Shown: one piece after another, positions 32,756 through 34,192 of the stretch
Numbering within the stretch: position 1 is the stretch's first letter
Layout: every line of letters begins with the position of its first letter
Virus record (IMG/VR): IMGVR_UViG_3300030085_000725
Coordinates: 1-34,192 of that record
DNA length: 34,192 nucleotides
From: a virus
Direction: 5' to 3' (one strand)
The notes under the pieces: model-generated
The model's input: only the letters and a program-made list of their open reading frames with translations
What the model was told of the DNA's origin: nothing
Database searches by the model: none
Made by a program: the position numbers and the translations under genes

Positions 32756-33594
32756 AGTGAATACCACGCATCAGAGTTCATTGCTTTGGCGATCTCATTC
32801 TCACGCAACCGACGAGCATTTTCTGGATTACCTAAATGATCCGTATGTGTAGCCCACTCAGTCAATGTATTATACAATGCCCATACATTGTTACCAACGT
32901 ATGCTCGATTGTTATCCCACATGCGCAAGAGTTCTTCACGCCTGCTCTTGTTATAATGTGGATACATTGGATTACCACGTTGCCTTGTCTTACACATAAC
33001 ATCATTGATAAATCTTTCAGCTTCATCATTACCAAGTCTACTATCAATGTAAGATTTGAACAAAGTATCTGACAGTTTGAATGCCTCAAGACCTTTCTCA
33101 ATCTTAGCTGCTGATGCTTGAACAGATACATTAGTTGTATGCTTTGCCCAAGTCTTAGCTACAGTATGCGGTGTAGTGCAACCATTCATACACCAAAGAC
33201 GCAAGCCTTCGGCTTGTTGTTGGAATGCCCAACTAGCATCGTATGAATTGTAGAATTGAATACGAAAGGTAATGATGTCATCAACCTTCGGTTCTATCTT
33301 AAGATCTGGAAAGATAACTTCACCTCGTAGCTTACGACCACCATCAATAACGTGGAACTTTTCTTCATACTTAGTACCAAGAGTATTAGCTACATCATCA
33401 ATAGAATCCATAACACTATTGACTACATCACTGTGCGTAATGATCTTGTACTTGTCACCAAGTCCACGACTCATATGTTCGCCAGTGTCAGTGCGAACAA
33501 CCACACGATTACCTTCGATCTTATTACCATGACGGTCATAAGTTTCTTGAAGTTCTACTGGGAAATCCCAAGTAGCATTAGTAAAATCCAACAT
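32752..33594 (-). CDS. DUF932-like phage/plasmid protein
   Basis: 280 residues, GAGGAG before ATG 33594. Fits the DUF932 (phage/plasmid-like) family: VVVRTDTGEHMSRGLGDKYK, ITHSDVVNSVMDSIDDVANT, GRKLRGEVIFPDL, LRLWCMNGCTTPHTVAKTWA, and a C-terminal EWATHTD segment. Such proteins are common in early regions of phages and on plasmids; the biochemical role is not settled. It is the second gene of the early operon, right behind the tiny membrane protein, under the promoter at 33772-33809. Confidence 0.85.
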   Translation of the reverse strand: MLDFTNATWDFPVELQETYDRHGNKIEGNRVVVRTDTGEHMSRGLGDKYKIITHSDVVNSVMDSIDDVANTLGTKYEEKFHVIDGGRKLRGEVIFPDLKIEPKVDDIITFRIQFYNSYDASWAFQQQAEGLRLWCMNGCTTPHTVAKTWAKHTTNVSVQASAAKIEKGLEAFKLSDTLFKSYIDSRLGNDEAERFINDVMCKTRQRGNPMYPHYNKSRREELLRMWDNNRAYVGNNVWALYNTLTEWATHTDHLGNPENARRLRENEIAKAMNSDAWYSL

Positions 33595-33604
33595 ATTCTT
33601 CTCC

Positions 33605-33730
33605 TCATGTTACGATGGAAATTAAAACTAAGAACCAGAAGAACACGCCAGAGCCACCAATTATAGTAGCAATCACAGGCCATAGTCCTTCTTGTTCAAC
33701 GAAATCTACAAATGCATTATACAGTTTCAT
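33605..33730 (-). CDS. Tiny single-pass membrane protein, first gene of early operon
   Basis: 41 residues, the first reading frame after the early promoter, with an excellent GGAGGT ribosome site before ATG 33730. MKLYNAFVDFVEQEGLWPVI is followed by a transmembrane stretch of about 20 residues (VIATIIGGSGVFFWFLVLIS). The best ribosome site and first position mean it would be made at once after infection; superinfection exclusion or host inhibition would fit, as speculation. Confidence 0.75.
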   Translation of the reverse strand: MKLYNAFVDFVEQEGLWPVIATIIGGSGVFFWFLVLISIVT

Positions 33731-33771
33731 TTCTCTACCTCCGTTATGAAACTCAAACTTGAATGTAGTTT

Positions 33772-33809
33772 GTATAGAAAACTATACTACACATAACACC
33801 ATGATGCAA
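33772..33809 (-). promoter_or_regulatory. Operator-overlapped early promoter for the leftward operon
   Basis: Minus strand: TTGCAT (33809-33804), 17 bases, TATAGT (33786-33781). The -10 box is embedded in the perfect palindrome GTATAGTTTTCTATAC (33772-33787). It differs from the exonuclease operator only in the central bases. The first ATG downstream is at 33730. Any protein bound at the palindrome would block the -10, so this is probably a repressor site. Confidence 0.78.
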
Positions 33810-33872
33810 CCCCCACTGTCGAGGAAGGGGCGAATAAAATAGCAAGTCACAATTAATCAAGGGTGCTATGTA

Positions 33873-33940
33873 GCGCATCATCAATGCGCAAGCGATACCG
33901 CTATGGCGGTACGCACCGTTCAAATCGCTGCGAAGCAGCG
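33873..33940. repeat. Cluster of three short perfect hairpins
   Basis: GCGCAT/ATGCGC (33873-33889), TACCGC/GCGGTA (33896-33911) and CGCTGC/GCAGCG (33926-33940), each a perfect 6-bp stem with a 3-5 base loop, spaced 6 and 14 bases apart. No gene is credible in 33810-33970. The block lies upstream of the early promoter and downstream of the 188-residue gene. An origin or a packaging signal are options. Confidence 0.7.
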
Positions 33941-33970
33941 AAAAATTTTTGGGGGGTCTTTCAACCCCCC
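33941..33970 (-). terminator. Hairpin terminator behind the 188-residue gene
   Basis: On the minus strand, six bases after the stop of the gene at 33977: GGGGGGT, loop TGAAAG, ACCCCCC (33970-33951), then AAAAATTTTT (33950-33941). The 7-bp GC stem is strong, but the T run begins five bases late. It would isolate this gene from the early promoter region. Confidence 0.6.
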
Positions 33971-33973
33971 TCA

Positions 33974-34192
33974 ACTTTAAGCTGCTAGGATCTTATCGAT
34001 CTCATTAACTTCAGCCTTCAACGCTTTGGCGTCGACCTTCTTTGAAGGTGCTTCGCCATGCGTCTCACGCAATTTATAAGGAACGAAGGGCTTGCCTCTG
34101 ATTTCCTCAATGATTCCTACAGTCGCTGTATATAGTTCCATTGCTGCACTGTATTCATCAATCAACCGATCTCGCTCTGAGCGTAAACGGTT
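33974..34192. repeat. Right copy of the imperfect terminal direct repeat
   Basis: Matches 1-219 at 212 of 219 positions without gaps. It begins at the base just before the matching stop codon, after the terminator hairpin, and is cut by the window end. See the left copy. Confidence 0.9.
33977..34192 (-). CDS. 3' part of the 188-residue hypothetical protein (second copy, cut by window end)
   Basis: Open through the window edge: the last 71 codons of the gene seen at 4-570, with one amino-acid change (THGD to THGE). The 5' part lies outside the window. If the genome is circular this is the same gene seen from another strain, so it should not be counted twice. If real, the two copies would be a recent tandem duplicate. 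Confidence 0.8.
   Translation of the reverse strand, partial: NRLRSERDRLIDEYSAAMELYTATVGIIEEIRGKPFVPYKLRETHGEAPSKKVDAKALKAEVNEIDKILAA

Noticed and set aside
33890-33945. tRNA-like piece (CCGTTCAAATC next to stems)
   Set aside because: No acceptor stem, anticodon arm or D arm can be arranged around the T-loop-like bases; the stems are simple separate hairpins.
33753-33974. Minus-strand open frame of 73 residues between the right-end gene and the early operon
   Set aside because: Runs through four hairpins, the promoter and the operator; no ribosome site or protein character.

Overview
The window is an essentially complete genome of a small, AT-rich tailed phage with a T7-like (podovirus) particle. 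Its style fits the marine podoviruses of Gram-negative, probably alphaproteobacterial hosts. That host guess is an inference from the gene families: the run of tiny basic genes beside the terminase, the tail-fibre type and the lysis cassette. The first 219 bp recur at the right end (33974-34192) with 7 mismatches. This suggests a circular map or terminally redundant genome of about 33.97 kb, with the two ends drawn from slightly different strains.

Layout. Positions 4-570 hold a minus-strand coiled-coil-rich gene of unknown role. Positions 571-1053 are a gene-free, GC-rich island with a large nested inverted repeat (621-815), G-runs and a promoter. Positions 1054-4644 are the packaging operon: small terminase, seven small overlapping genes, large terminase. 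Positions 4693-9366 are the head module: a small virion protein, portal, scaffold, a GNAT-like internal protein, major capsid protein and a probable decoration protein, closed by a hairpin terminator. Positions 9410-20178 are the tail-tube and ejection module: gp11-, gp12-, gp14-, gp15- and gp16-like proteins. Positions 20251-25389 are the fibre and receptor-binding cassette. Positions 25416-27262 are the lysis cassette: membrane proteins, a 3-TM holin and an M15 peptidase. All of these are on the plus strand.

From 33730 leftwards to 27252 the minus strand carries the early region: a tiny membrane protein, a DUF932-like protein, small unknown and zinc-finger proteins, two HTH regulators, a PD-(D/E)XK nuclease, an O-like replication initiator with a partner, a YqaJ-type exonuclease, an ERF/Rad52-like annealing protein, an SSB-like protein and a Fis-like HTH protein. 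Early and late arms converge with an 11-bp overlap of their last genes at 27252-27262.

Regulation is readable. The 10-mer TTGTGCGTTG occurs four times on the plus strand, just upstream of the packaging, head, capsid and fibre gene groups, and looks like a late promoter element. On the early strand two matched promoters (TTGCAW, 17 bp, TATAGT) have their -10 box inside a 16-bp palindrome GTATAG-N4-CTATAC. One drives the early operon, the other the exonuclease/recombination genes. The likely regulators are the two HTH genes at 31238-31709.

No RNA polymerase, DNA polymerase, integrase, tRNA, IS element or CRISPR array was found. The phage probably borrows host polymerases and replisome, and supplies its own initiator and recombination pair.
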